The notes under the pieces were generated by a model. The model saw nothing but the letters and a program-made list of their open reading frames with translations, had not been told where the DNA came from and did no database searches. 64,000 nt of DNA from contig NZ_JAPEMU010000001.1 of assembly GCF_026342405.1 (NCBI RefSeq), positions 4,464,001-4,528,000 of the forward strand, in the 5' to 3' direction. The translations under genes were made by a program, and so were the position numbers. Shown piece after piece: positions 42,366 through 50,262 of the stretch; within the stretch, counting starts at the first letter, position 1; every line of letters begins with the position of its first letter. Source of the DNA: Kitasatospora sp. NBC_00240 (GTDB lineage: Bacteria > Actinomycetota > Actinomycetes > Streptomycetales > Streptomycetaceae).

Positions 42366-43940
42366 TCAGGCGGTGGGCCGGGCGTCCTCGTCGGTGGTTG
42401 CGGGGGTGGTGGCGGGCCCGGCGGCGGCCGTGCGGCGGCGGCGGGCGAGCAATCCCCCGGCCGTGGCGAGGGTGAGGGCCAACAGGGCGCCGACGATCGC
42501 CACGACCGGCCACCCGGCCCCCTGGCCGGCCTCGGCGGCGACGGGTGCGGCGGCCGGAGCGGGGCCGGCGGCGGCCGGGGTGGGCGCCGCGGCCGGGGCG
42601 CTGCCGATGTCCGGCAGCGGGGGCAGGACGGCCGCCGGGTCGAGCGCGACGGCGAAGCTCAGCGGGTCCATCGCGGTGCCGGCGGGGTACAGGCCGCCGA
42701 ACGTCCTCGCGCCCGACTCGCTGAGCCTGAGCGGGAGTTCGACGCCCTTGAGCAGGCCGGCCTCGGGCTTGAGGTCGGCCGCCTCGAAGGTGGCCAGCTC
42801 GACGCCGGGCGCCTGCTGGACGGCGCCGTCCGGCGTCCGGCCCGAGACGTCGGCGGTGAGCCTGCCGTGGCCGTCGGCGACGGTGACGGCGGGGTTGGCG
42901 AGGACGAGGTCCAAGCCGTAGGTTTCACCGGTCTTCAGGCCGGTGAAGTGCACGCTGCCGGCGAAGGCGGCGGTGAGGGCTCCGGTCGCCGGGTCGCAGC
43001 CGCCCCTGGCCGGGGTCCAGCGGAAGAACGCCCCGCCGTCCGCCGCTCCGCCGGTGACCTGCCAGCCGCCCTGGGCGATCGAGCCGGTGACGTAGTCGCG
43101 GAAGGTCCGGCGGACGCCCCAGTCGAGCGCGCCCGCGGTGAACTCGGCGCGCGCCGGGGCGGCCGGGGCGGCCGGGGCGGCCGGGGCGGCCGGGGCGGCC
43201 GGGGCCAGGCTCTCCCCGGCCGGCGCGCCGGTGACGGGGGCCGCAGGGGTCCCGGCCGGCTCGGCGGCGGCGGGCTTCTCGGCGACCGGCGGCGAATCCT
43301 TCGCCGCCGGCGGGAGGTTGACCGAGAGGGTGAGCGGGTCGAGGGCGGTGCCGGCGGCGTAGAAGCCGCCGAAGGCGCTCGCCCCGGCGCCGGTCAGGGT
43401 GGCGGGCACGTTGCTGAGCGTCAGGGTGCCGGCGGCGCCGCGCAGGTCGAGTCCGGCGAGCGAGAGGTCGGCGAGCCGGGCCTGGCCGACGGCGGTGACC
43501 TTCCCGGTGTCCTTGGACTTGCTGCTGATGTCGGCGTAGAGCCCGGCGTCGCCGCCGGCGCCGGCCCGCAGGGTGAGCCGGCCGACGCTCATGTCGAGCG
43601 CGTTCACACCGTTCTCCTGATGGCCGGTGAACCGGACCCCGCCGGAGAAGGCGGCGCTCAGGGCACCGGTCTCCGGGTCGTACGTGCCGGCGGCGGAGTG
43701 GAACCGGAAGCCGCTCCCGCCGACCGTGGCCGCACCGCCGGTCAGGCTCCAACTCCCCTTGGCGATGGGCCCGGTGACGTACGTCAGGAAGGACTGTTTG
43801 ATCCCCCAGTCGAGCCGCCCGCCGGAGACCCGGCCCTCGGCCGCGGCCGCCTGGAACGGCAGCAGCGACACTGCCAGCAGGGCGGCGAGGGCGGCCACCA
43901 GGGTGGCGGCGATTCGGCGGAGCCGTCGCGGCACGGGCAT
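42366..43940 (-). CDS. HtaA-domain heme-binding membrane-anchored protein
   Basis: The 524-residue protein has a signal peptide (LVAALAALLAVSLLPFQAAAAEG) and two HtaA domains starting RLDWGIKQSFLTYVTGPIAKG and ALDWGVRRTFRDYVTGSIAQG, joined by an Ala/Pro linker. It ends with a hydrophobic helix VVAIVGALLALTLATAGGLL and RRRR. No LPxTG-like motif is seen, so it is probably held by the membrane helix. It would pass heme from the surface protein to HmuT. GAGGAG precedes the ATG at 43940. Confidence 0.88.
   Translation of the reverse strand: MPVPRRLRRIAATLVAALAALLAVSLLPFQAAAAEGRVSGGRLDWGIKQSFLTYVTGPIAKGSWSLTGGAATVGGSGFRFHSAAGTYDPETGALSAAFSGGVRFTGHQENGVNALDMSVGRLTLRAGAGGDAGLYADISSKSKDTGKVTAVGQARLADLSLAGLDLRGAAGTLTLSNVPATLTGAGASAFGGFYAAGTALDPLTLSVNLPPAAKDSPPVAEKPAAAEPAGTPAAPVTGAPAGESLAPAAPAAPAAPAAPAAPARAEFTAGALDWGVRRTFRDYVTGSIAQGGWQVTGGAADGGAFFRWTPARGGCDPATGALTAAFAGSVHFTGLKTGETYGLDLVLANPAVTVADGHGRLTADVSGRTPDGAVQQAPGVELATFEAADLKPEAGLLKGVELPLRLSESGARTFGGLYPAGTAMDPLSFAVALDPAAVLPPLPDIGSAPAAAPTPAAAGPAPAAAPVAAEAGQGAGWPVVAIVGALLALTLATAGGLLARRRRTAAAGPATTPATTDEDARPTA
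43153..43206. repeat. 9-bp tandem repeat coding for Ala-Pro linker
   Basis: GCCGGGGCG repeats five times from 43153, with a sixth one-base variant ending at 43206. On the minus strand it encodes the APA-type linker between the HtaA domains, so slippage changes linker length in steps of three residues without breaking the frame. Confidence 0.9.
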
Positions 43941-44001
43941 GACTGGGCGCTCCTCGGCATGGCGGGGAAGGGGTCGGCGCAATCGCCCCCCTTGCGAAAG
44001 C

Positions 44002-44019
44002 TAGGTAAGGCTAACCTAA
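44002..44019. promoter_or_regulatory. Iron box shared by htaA genes and hmuTUV
   Basis: TAGGTAAGGCTAACCTAA is a near-perfect DtxR-family iron box in the 157-bp divergent gap. AT-rich sequence TAATATAAG adjoins it and probably holds a -10 element. One box here can control both the HtaA operon on the minus strand and hmuTUV on the plus strand. Confidence 0.9.
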
Positions 44020-44097
44020 TATAAGAGTCAAGAGCGCCGCAGGTCACCCCTGCCCCCAGCGGTACCCCGGCGCCAACAGCCATCGAAGGGGCCGCAG

Positions 44098-45123
44098 TTG
44101 AGCAGGACCATCGGACACCGGGCGGTGCGGCGGCCCGCCGGCCTGCTGATCGCCGCAGCCCTGCTGCTCACGGCCGTGGGCTGCCAAGGCGCCGCCGGCT
44201 CCCCGGCCGCGGCCGGCCCCTCCGCCGCCCCGGACGTCGTCGAACCGCTGAGCCCGCCGCCCGTCCCGCTGCTGCCGGCCACCGCCGCCTCGGCCGACGG
44301 CCGGGCGGTCACGGTGGCCAGCGCCGATCGGATCGTCCCGCTGAACGGCAGCCTGGCCGAGCTGGTCTTCAGCCTGGGCCTCGGCCCCCGGGTGGTCGCC
44401 CGGGACGTCTCCACCACCTTCCAGCAGGCCGCCGCCCTCCCGGTGATCACCCAGGCGCACGACGTCTCGGCCGAGGGCGTGCTCTCGCTGCACCCCACCG
44501 TCGTCCTCGCGGACCGCTCCACCGGCCCGGCCGAGGCGGTGGAGCAGATCCGCGCCGCCGGCGTCCCGCTGCTCGTCCTGGACGACGCCAAGCAGCTCGC
44601 CGACATCGGCCCGCGGATCGACACCGTCGCCGCGGCGCTCGGAGTCCCCGCCGCCGGCGCGCAGTTGAAAGCCCGTACCGACGAGCGGCTCCGGCAGGCC
44701 GAGGGCGAGCTCAAGCCGGCCGCCCGCCGGCCCAAGGTCGCCTTCCTCTACCTGCGCGGCAGCGCCTCGGTCTTCCTGCTCGGCGGCGCCGACTCCGGCG
44801 CCGGCTCGCTGATCGAGGCCGTCGGCGGCGAGGACGCCGGCAAGGCCGCCGGGCTGACCGGCGACTTCACCCCGCTCACCAGCGAAGCCCTGGTCAAGGC
44901 CGCACCGGACGCGATCCTGGTGATGAGCAAGGGCCTGGAGTCGGTCGGCGGGGTGGACGGCCTGCTGAAGCTCCCGGGCGTCGCGCAGACTCCGGCCGGC
45001 CTGGACCGCCGGATCGTCTCGGTCGAGGACGGCAAGCTGCTCAGCTACGGCCCCCGCACCCCGGAGGTGCTGCGCAGCATCACCGCGCAGCTGTACGCGG
45101 GCACCGGCGAGGCCGCCCGGTGA
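44098..45123 (+). CDS. hmuT: Hemin ABC transporter substrate-binding lipoprotein
   Basis: A 341-residue class-III binding protein with a lipobox (LTAVGC) near residue 25. The heme-binding fold is seen in ADRIVPLNGSLAELVFSLGLGPRVVARDVSTTF, LSLHPTVVLADRSTGPAEAVEQIRAAGVPLLVL and LSYGPRTPEVL near the end. The start is TTG, supported by GAAGGGG upstream and by the full signal peptide. It overlaps hmuU by 4 bp. Confidence 0.92.
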   Translation: MSRTIGHRAVRRPAGLLIAAALLLTAVGCQGAAGSPAAAGPSAAPDVVEPLSPPPVPLLPATAASADGRAVTVASADRIVPLNGSLAELVFSLGLGPRVVARDVSTTFQQAAALPVITQAHDVSAEGVLSLHPTVVLADRSTGPAEAVEQIRAAGVPLLVLDDAKQLADIGPRIDTVAAALGVPAAGAQLKARTDERLRQAEGELKPAARRPKVAFLYLRGSASVFLLGGADSGAGSLIEAVGGEDAGKAAGLTGDFTPLTSEALVKAAPDAILVMSKGLESVGGVDGLLKLPGVAQTPAGLDRRIVSVEDGKLLSYGPRTPEVLRSITAQLYAGTGEAAR

Positions 45124-46211
45124 CAGCCGCCGCCACCACCTCCGTAGAGTCGGCCACCAGCACGCCGCCTGCGGCGGGCCCGCGTCGCAGCCGGACCGCG
45201 CTGATCACCACGGGCCTCGCCGCCGCCCTGCTGCTCGCTGCCCTGCTCGCGGCGGGCGTCGGCGCGTACCGGATCCCGACCGGCGACATCCTCGCCTCGG
45301 CCGGCCACCGGCTGGGCCTCGGCGGCCACCCGCTCGACCGGGTGCCGGAGTCCGTGCTGTGGAACGTCCGGCTGCCCCGGGTGGTGCTGGCGCTGCTGGT
45401 CGGCGCCTCGCTGGGCTGCGCGGGCGCCCTGATGCAGGGCATGTTCGGCAACCCGCTGGCCGAGCCCGGCGTGATCGGGGTCTCCTCCGGCGGCGCGGTC
45501 GGCGCGGTCGGCTGCATCGTGCTCGGCCTGGACTCGCTCGGCAGTTGGACGATCACCGTCTTCGCCTTCGCCACCGGCCTGTTGACGGTCTTCGCGGTGT
45601 ACGCGATGTCCCGCTCGGGCGGGCGCACCGAGGTGGTCACGCTGGTGCTGACCGGAGTCGCGGTGAACGCCTTCTGCGGTGCGCTGATCGGTATCTTCCT
45701 GTTCACCGCCGACAGCGCCGCGATCAACCAGGTCACCTTCTGGCAGCTCGGCTCGCTCTCCCAGGCCACCTGGGGCAAGGTGCTCGGCGTGCTGCCGTTC
45801 GCGCTGATCGGGCTGGCCGCGGCCCCCGCGTACGCCCGCAAGCTGGACCTGCTGGCCCTCGGCGAGCGCCCGGCCCGCCACCTCGGCGTGGACGTCGAGC
45901 GGATGCGGCTGGTGCTGATCACCGTGGTCGCGCTGCTCACCGCCGCGGCCGTCGCGGTCAGCGGCATCATCGGCTTCGTCGGCCTGGTCGTCCCACACCT
46001 GCTGCGGATGGCGGCCGGCCCCGGCCACCGCTTCCTGCTGCCCGGGAGCGCGCTCGGCGGCGCCCTGGTGCTGGTGGCCGGCGACCTCGCGGCCCGCACC
46101 CTCGCCCAGCCCGCCGAACTGCCGCTCGGTGGGCTGACCGCGCTGATCGGCAGCCCGTTCTTCTTCTGGCTGCTGCGCCGGACCCGGACCAAGCAGGGCG
46201 GCTGGGCATGA
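45120..46211 (+). CDS. hmuU: Hemin ABC transporter permease (FecCD family)
   Basis: A 363-residue integral membrane protein with about ten helices. FecCD motifs are present: NVRLPRVVLALLVGASLGCAGALMQGMFGNPLAEPGVIGVSSGGAVGA and GIIGFVGLVVPHLLRMAAGPGHRFLLPGSALGGA. It forms the channel for heme. GTGA overlaps join it to hmuT, and ATGA overlaps join it to hmuV, so translation of all three is coupled. Confidence 0.95.
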   Translation: MTAAATTSVESATSTPPAAGPRRSRTALITTGLAAALLLAALLAAGVGAYRIPTGDILASAGHRLGLGGHPLDRVPESVLWNVRLPRVVLALLVGASLGCAGALMQGMFGNPLAEPGVIGVSSGGAVGAVGCIVLGLDSLGSWTITVFAFATGLLTVFAVYAMSRSGGRTEVVTLVLTGVAVNAFCGALIGIFLFTADSAAINQVTFWQLGSLSQATWGKVLGVLPFALIGLAAAPAYARKLDLLALGERPARHLGVDVERMRLVLITVVALLTAAAVAVSGIIGFVGLVVPHLLRMAAGPGHRFLLPGSALGGALVLVAGDLAARTLAQPAELPLGGLTALIGSPFFFWLLRRTRTKQGGWA

Positions 46212-47023
46212 GGCTGCGTACCCGACAGATCCCCGAACTCCCCTACCCCGGCGAGGAGTTGCTCAGCGCCCAGGGCGTCCGGCTGACCCTCGGCGGCCGC
46301 GATCTGCTGTCCGGGGTGGACCTGTCCGTCCGGGCCGGCGAGGTACTGGCCCTGCTCGGGCCGAACGGCGCCGGCAAGTCCACCCTGCTGTCCGTGCTGG
46401 CCGGCGACCTGCCGCCGGCCGCCGGCACGGTCCTGCTGCGCGGGCGGCCGCCGGACTCCTACCGGACGGCCGAACTGGCCCTGCACCGGGCGCTCCTGCC
46501 GCAGTCCTCGGCGCTGTCCTTCCCGTTCGCGGCGGGCGAGGTGGTGCGGATGGGCCGGGCCCCGTGGTCCGGCACCGCGGCGGCCGCGCAGGACGACTCG
46601 GCGGTGGCCCAGGCGATGGCGGCCACCGACTGCACGCGGTTCGCCGGGCGCCCGTTCACCGCGCTGTCCGGCGGCGAGCGGGCCCGGGTCGCGCTGGCCC
46701 GGGTGCTCGCCCAGCGCGCACCGCTGCTGCTGCTGGACGAGCCGACGGCCGCACTCGACCTGCGCCACCAGGAGCTGGTCCTGCGGGTGGCCCGAGAGCG
46801 GGCCGCCGCCGGGGATGCCGTCGTGGTGGTGCTGCACGACCTGTCGCTGGCGGCGGCGTACGCGGACCGGGTGGTCCTGCTCGCCGACGGGGCGACGGTG
46901 GCGGACGGCCCGGTGGCCGAGGTGCTGCGCGGGCCGCTGCTCAGCGAGGTGTACGGCCACCCGGTGGAGGTGCTGGCGCACCCGCGGACCGGCAGCCCGC
47001 TGGTGCTACCGGTCCGCGGGTGA
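46208..47023 (+). CDS. hmuV: Hemin ABC transporter ATP-binding protein
   Basis: The 271-residue ATPase has Walker A GPNGAGKST, the Q-loop in LLPQSSALSF, signature LSGGERARVALA, Walker B LLLLDEPTAALD and the switch His in VVLHDLSLAA. It powers HmuTU-mediated heme uptake. The ATG at 46208 overlaps the hmuU stop as ATGA. Confidence 0.95.
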   Translation: MRLRTRQIPELPYPGEELLSAQGVRLTLGGRDLLSGVDLSVRAGEVLALLGPNGAGKSTLLSVLAGDLPPAAGTVLLRGRPPDSYRTAELALHRALLPQSSALSFPFAAGEVVRMGRAPWSGTAAAAQDDSAVAQAMAATDCTRFAGRPFTALSGGERARVALARVLAQRAPLLLLDEPTAALDLRHQELVLRVARERAAAGDAVVVVLHDLSLAAAYADRVVLLADGATVADGPVAEVLRGPLLSEVYGHPVEVLAHPRTGSPLVLPVRG

Positions 47024-47063
47024 GCGGGTGAGCCGGGAGCGGTGCCCGTACCCGGCCGTACGG

Positions 47064-47093
47064 GTGGCCGCCCGCGGTTGCGCGGGCGGCCAC
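47064..47093. terminator. Terminator between hmuV and dodecin
   Basis: GTGGCCGCCCGCG (47064-47076) pairs perfectly with 47081-47093 around a GTTG loop, 13 bp. It serves two convergent genes. Confidence 0.8.
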
Positions 47094-47111
47094 GGGGCCC
47101 TCGGGGTGGGC

Positions 47112-47327
47112 TCAGCCCTCGTCGTCCAGCCGGAAGCCGACCTTGAGGCCGACCTGGTAGTGCGCCACGTGCCCGTCCTCGATGTGCCCACGGATCTGCG
47201 CCACCTCGAACCAGTCGAGATTGCGAAGCGTGCGGCCGGCCCGGTCGACGCCGTTGCGGATCGCCTGGTCGATCCCCTCGGTCGACGATCCGACGATCTC
47301 GGTGACGCGGTAGATGTGGTCGCTCAT
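47112..47327 (-). CDS. Dodecin (flavin-binding)
   Basis: The 71-residue protein, MSDHIYRVTEIVGSSTEGIDQAI to GFRLDDEG, has the dodecin fold: one helix packed on a three-stranded sheet, with the flavin-stacking Trp in LDWFEVAQIRGHI. Twelve copies form a hollow sphere that stores and protects flavin. GGAGGCC precedes the ATG. No flavin genes are adjacent. Confidence 0.95.
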   Translation of the reverse strand: MSDHIYRVTEIVGSSTEGIDQAIRNGVDRAGRTLRNLDWFEVAQIRGHIEDGHVAHYQVGLKVGFRLDDEG

Positions 47328-47396
47328 GACGGCCTCCGTGAGGTGCGCGGTGGGTGGGCACGGTGTGCTGGGTGCACAGGGCTGGGGTGCGGGCCG

Positions 47397-47422
47397 GGAC
47401 GGTGGGCGACGACCCACCGTCC
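47397..47422 (-). terminator. Asparaginase gene terminator
   Basis: GGACGGTGGG (47397-47406) pairs perfectly with CCCACCGTCC (47413-47422) around CGACGA. It lies 45 bp after the asparaginase stop on the minus strand. Confidence 0.65.
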
Positions 47423-47466
47423 ACCGTGCACCCTGGCGCGGCCGTCCGCACGCCCAAAGGGCCCGG

Positions 47467-48426
47467 TCAGACCAGCGCGCGGATCTCGCCCACCGGCACG
47501 CCGCCACCCAGCAGCGGGGCCTCACCGATCCGCTCCACGGTGCCGTCCGCGGTGGTGACACCCAGTCGGCGCAGCGCCGCCGCCAGGACCGGGCCGCGGG
47601 CCCGCTCCGCACCGTCGTCGATCTTGAAGGCCAGGGCCCGGCCGTCGGCCAGCGCCACCACCTGGACGGCCTCGGCGCCCATCTTCGACAGCGCGCCCGG
47701 CACCGCCCGCATCAGCCAGGTGTCCGCGCGCCGGGTGCCGCCGACGTAATCCGGGTGGGCCCGCATCGCGTCGGCGACCCGGCGCTGCGCCGTCCCGGGG
47801 GCGGCCAGCACCAGCGAGCGGTAGGCGCGGGCCAGGGCCGTCAGCGGGACGGCCAGCAGCGGGGCGCCGCACCCGTCCACACCGGCGTGCGCGGCCGGGC
47901 CGCCGGTGCCCTCCTCCAGGGCCTCCCGGGCCAGCCGCTGGATCGGGTGGGCGGGGTCCAGGTAGCTCTCGGTGTCCCAGCCGTTGGCCACGCAGGCGGC
48001 CAGCCAGCCGGCGTGCTTGCCGGAGCAGTCCATCAGGATCGGCGCCCGCTCGCCGCCGGCCCGCAGGTGCAGCTCGGCCTCGGTCTCGTCCAGCGGCAGG
48101 TCGGCCGGGGTCCGCAGGGCGCTCTCGTCCAGGCCCGCGGAGGCCAGGATCCGGCGCACCCCGTCCCGGTGGAAGGCCTCCGCGGAATGGCTGGAGGCGG
48201 CCAGCGCGAGCAGCTCGCCGTCGAGCTCCAGCCCGGCCCGCAGGGTGGCGACGGCCTGGAACGGCTTGGCACAGGAACGCGGGAAGACCGGGGCGTCGGG
48301 CGAGCCGAGCGCGTACTCCACCGAGCCGTCCGCGGCGAGCAGCACCAGCGAGCCGTGGTGCCGGCCCTCGGTGAAGCCGGAGCGTATGACCTCGGCGAGG
48401 ACGGCGAGGGGGGCAGACTGCGACAT
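47467..48426 (-). CDS. Asparaginase (L-asparaginase II / rhizobial ReAII type)
   Basis: A 319-residue protein of the thermolabile asparaginase family (PF06089), unrelated to the AnsA/AnsB fold. Family segments are visible: SGFTEGRHHGSLVLL, VFPRSCAKPFQA with the two nucleophile-region Ser/Lys, LAASSHSAEAFH, MDCSGKHAGWLAACV, GVDGCGAPLLAVPL and KMGAEAV. It hydrolyses asparagine to aspartate. The ATG at 48426 has GGAAGG about 11 nt upstream. It is upstream-adjacent to rsiG on the same strand, with a 69-bp gap. Confidence 0.9.
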   Translation of the reverse strand: MSQSAPLAVLAEVIRSGFTEGRHHGSLVLLAADGSVEYALGSPDAPVFPRSCAKPFQAVATLRAGLELDGELLALAASSHSAEAFHRDGVRRILASAGLDESALRTPADLPLDETEAELHLRAGGERAPILMDCSGKHAGWLAACVANGWDTESYLDPAHPIQRLAREALEEGTGGPAAHAGVDGCGAPLLAVPLTALARAYRSLVLAAPGTAQRRVADAMRAHPDYVGGTRRADTWLMRAVPGALSKMGAEAVQVVALADGRALAFKIDDGAERARGPVLAAALRRLGVTTADGTVERIGEAPLLGGGVPVGEIRALV

Positions 48427-48495
48427 GAGGGTGGGTGCCTTCCGGGTGAGGGTGGCCGGGCGCCGCCGCCCCCGGGCGCCCTCCACCACGGCCCG

Positions 48496-49362
48496 TCACT
48501 CGGCCAGGGAACCACCCGTGAGCAGGTCGTCGACCCGTGCTTCACCCTCACGGTACCTGCGGGTGATCTCGCCGCTGCAGTCGTCGGCCGTGCGCTGCAG
48601 GATCTGCCGCCGCCCGGACACCTCGCGCTCGTGCGCCCGCAGCCGCTCCAGCGCGGCGAGCAGGTCCTCGGCGGGGTGCGCGGCCAGATCCGCCAGCCGG
48701 ACGTCACCCATCAGGGCGTCCGCCTCCACCTGGTACTGCTCCCCGCGCGGCGGGCCCAGCGTGACGTGCCGGGCCGAGCTGCGCACCGTGGAGGGCGCGT
48801 CGGTGAGGATGGCCGGCAGGCGGTCCAGCAGGGCCCCGGCGTCCCCGCCCGCCCCGCCGAGGGCGGTGGCGAGCAGTCCGGCCGCCGGGCGGCCGTCGAG
48901 TTCGGCCCGGAGGATGTCCATCCGGCCGTGCAGCAGGCGGCGGAGGTAGGAGAGGTCCGCCTCCTGCTCCTGGGCGTCGCGCCGCAGGATCCGCAGCTCC
49001 TCCAGGCCGAGGCCGCCGAGCAGGCCCGGGGCGGCGGGGGCGTTCGGGACGTCCGGTACGGCCGGTACGGCCGGTGCATTCGGTGCCGCCGGTACGGCCG
49101 ATGCGGGCGATGCGGGCGGTCCGTCCGGGACGTTCCGAACGGATGGTGCGTCCGGAGCGGCGGGACCGGCCGGTCCGTCCGGGCCGGGTGTTCGGAGTCC
49201 GGGCGCCGGCGGCCCGGCGGCCGGCCGGTCGGCGTCGTACGGTCCGGCGTCGTGCGGTCCGGCGTCGTGCGGTCCGGGGGCCGGCTGCCCAGAGGGGTCC
49301 CCGTCCGGCGCGCCACCCGGCGCCGCCCCGGACCGACCGTGCACCGCGCTGCTCGCGTCCAT
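48496..49362 (-). CDS. rsiG: RsiG-type anti-sigma factor (c-di-GMP-dependent, sigma-WhiG antagonist)
   Basis: A 288-residue protein. Residues 1-115 are a disordered Ala/Pro/Gly region; the rest is helical. Two copies of the c-di-GMP signature E(X)3S(X)2R(X)3Q(X)3D of RsiG are visible: E134/S138/R141/H145/D149 and E245/S249/R252/Q256/D260. In S. venezuelae RsiG two such helices form an antiparallel coiled coil that binds a c-di-GMP dimer and then traps sigma-WhiG, delaying sporulation. The first copy has His where Gln is usual. The ATG at 49362 is preceded by AGGTGG. whiG itself is not in the window. Confidence 0.87.
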   Translation of the reverse strand: MDASSAVHGRSGAAPGGAPDGDPSGQPAPGPHDAGPHDAGPYDADRPAAGPPAPGLRTPGPDGPAGPAAPDAPSVRNVPDGPPASPASAVPAAPNAPAVPAVPDVPNAPAAPGLLGGLGLEELRILRRDAQEQEADLSYLRRLLHGRMDILRAELDGRPAAGLLATALGGAGGDAGALLDRLPAILTDAPSTVRSSARHVTLGPPRGEQYQVEADALMGDVRLADLAAHPAEDLLAALERLRAHEREVSGRRQILQRTADDCSGEITRRYREGEARVDDLLTGGSLAE

Positions 49363-49802
49363 CAACCAACCACCTGCCGTTGTCCTGATCCCGCCCGCTC
49401 GCGCCACTTCTCGTGTGCCACGTGTTCGGTCCCGTCCCTGGCGTGCTGTCTGCCAGCACGCGCGGGCGCCCCCGAGAGTTCCGGCCGGACGCCGGTGCCA
49501 CTCTCCGGGGCGACACCACCAGAACGGCTGCCCGACTGGCTCGACCGCCCGACCGAACCGGCCCGTCGCGGCGAGCCGTGGCGCCCCGGGCCGTCCTACC
49601 GAACACCAGCGTGCCACCCCGCCCGGCGCCCGCGCACCGCCCGGCCACCCGAACGGCCCCCTGGCGAACAGGGGTGGCTGATACGACCAGCGCATTCAGC
49701 TGAGAGATCGACAGCAAAGGGGGCGCGCACGCACACCACCCGGCGCGCGCCAGGCCACCACGCGCCTGCTGAGCGTTCCCGCGCCTCCGGCAGAATGGGC
49801 CC
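49363..49802. other. Gene-free divergent region rsiG / dtd
   Basis: This 440-bp region lacks a convincing gene. Long open frames here are artefacts of high GC. The rsiG promoter should lie in its left part; the dtd -10 box is at its right end. I found no clear BldD or WhiA-like site by eye. Confidence 0.4.
49790..49795 (+). promoter_or_regulatory. -10 box of dtd (leaderless start)
   Basis: CAGAAT is followed by 7 nt and the ATG at 49803, with no ribosome binding site between them. Confidence 0.45.
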
Positions 49803-50249
49803 ATGCGAGCAGTGGTGCAGCGAGTGACCGAGGCCAGGGTGACCGTGGCCGGCGAGACCGTCGGATCGATCGAGGGCCCGGGCCTGTGCGTCCTGGTCGG
49901 CGTCACCCACGAGGACACCCCCGAGAAGGCCGCCCAGCTGGCCCGCAAGCTCTGGACGCTGCGGATCCTGGAGGGGCCGCCCGACTCCGGCGGCGTCGAG
50001 GCCTCCTGCTCCGACCTGGCGGCGCCGCTGCTGGTGATCAGCCAGTTCACCCTCTACGGCGACGCGCGCAAGGGCCGCCGCCCGACCTGGAACGCCGCCG
50101 CGCCCGGCCCGGTCGCCGAACCGCTGGTCGACGAGGTGGTCGCCCAGCTGCGGGCGCTCGGCGCCAAGGTCGAGACCGGGCGGTTCGGCGCGGACATGCG
50201 GGTGGCCCTGGTCAACGACGGCCCGTTCACCGTCCTCGTGGAGATCTGA
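49803..50249 (+). CDS. dtd: D-aminoacyl-tRNA deacylase
   Basis: The 148-residue homodimeric enzyme removes D-amino acids (and glycine from tRNA-Ala) wrongly attached to tRNA. It starts MRAVVQRVTEARVTV; the two active-site motifs are LLVISQFTLYGD and VNDGPFT (usually NxGPVT; Phe replaces Val here). It is a single gene divergent from rsiG. Confidence 0.97.
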   Translation: MRAVVQRVTEARVTVAGETVGSIEGPGLCVLVGVTHEDTPEKAAQLARKLWTLRILEGPPDSGGVEASCSDLAAPLLVISQFTLYGDARKGRRPTWNAAAPGPVAEPLVDEVVAQLRALGAKVETGRFGADMRVALVNDGPFTVLVEI

Positions 50250-50262
50250 GCGCGGCCCCGCG

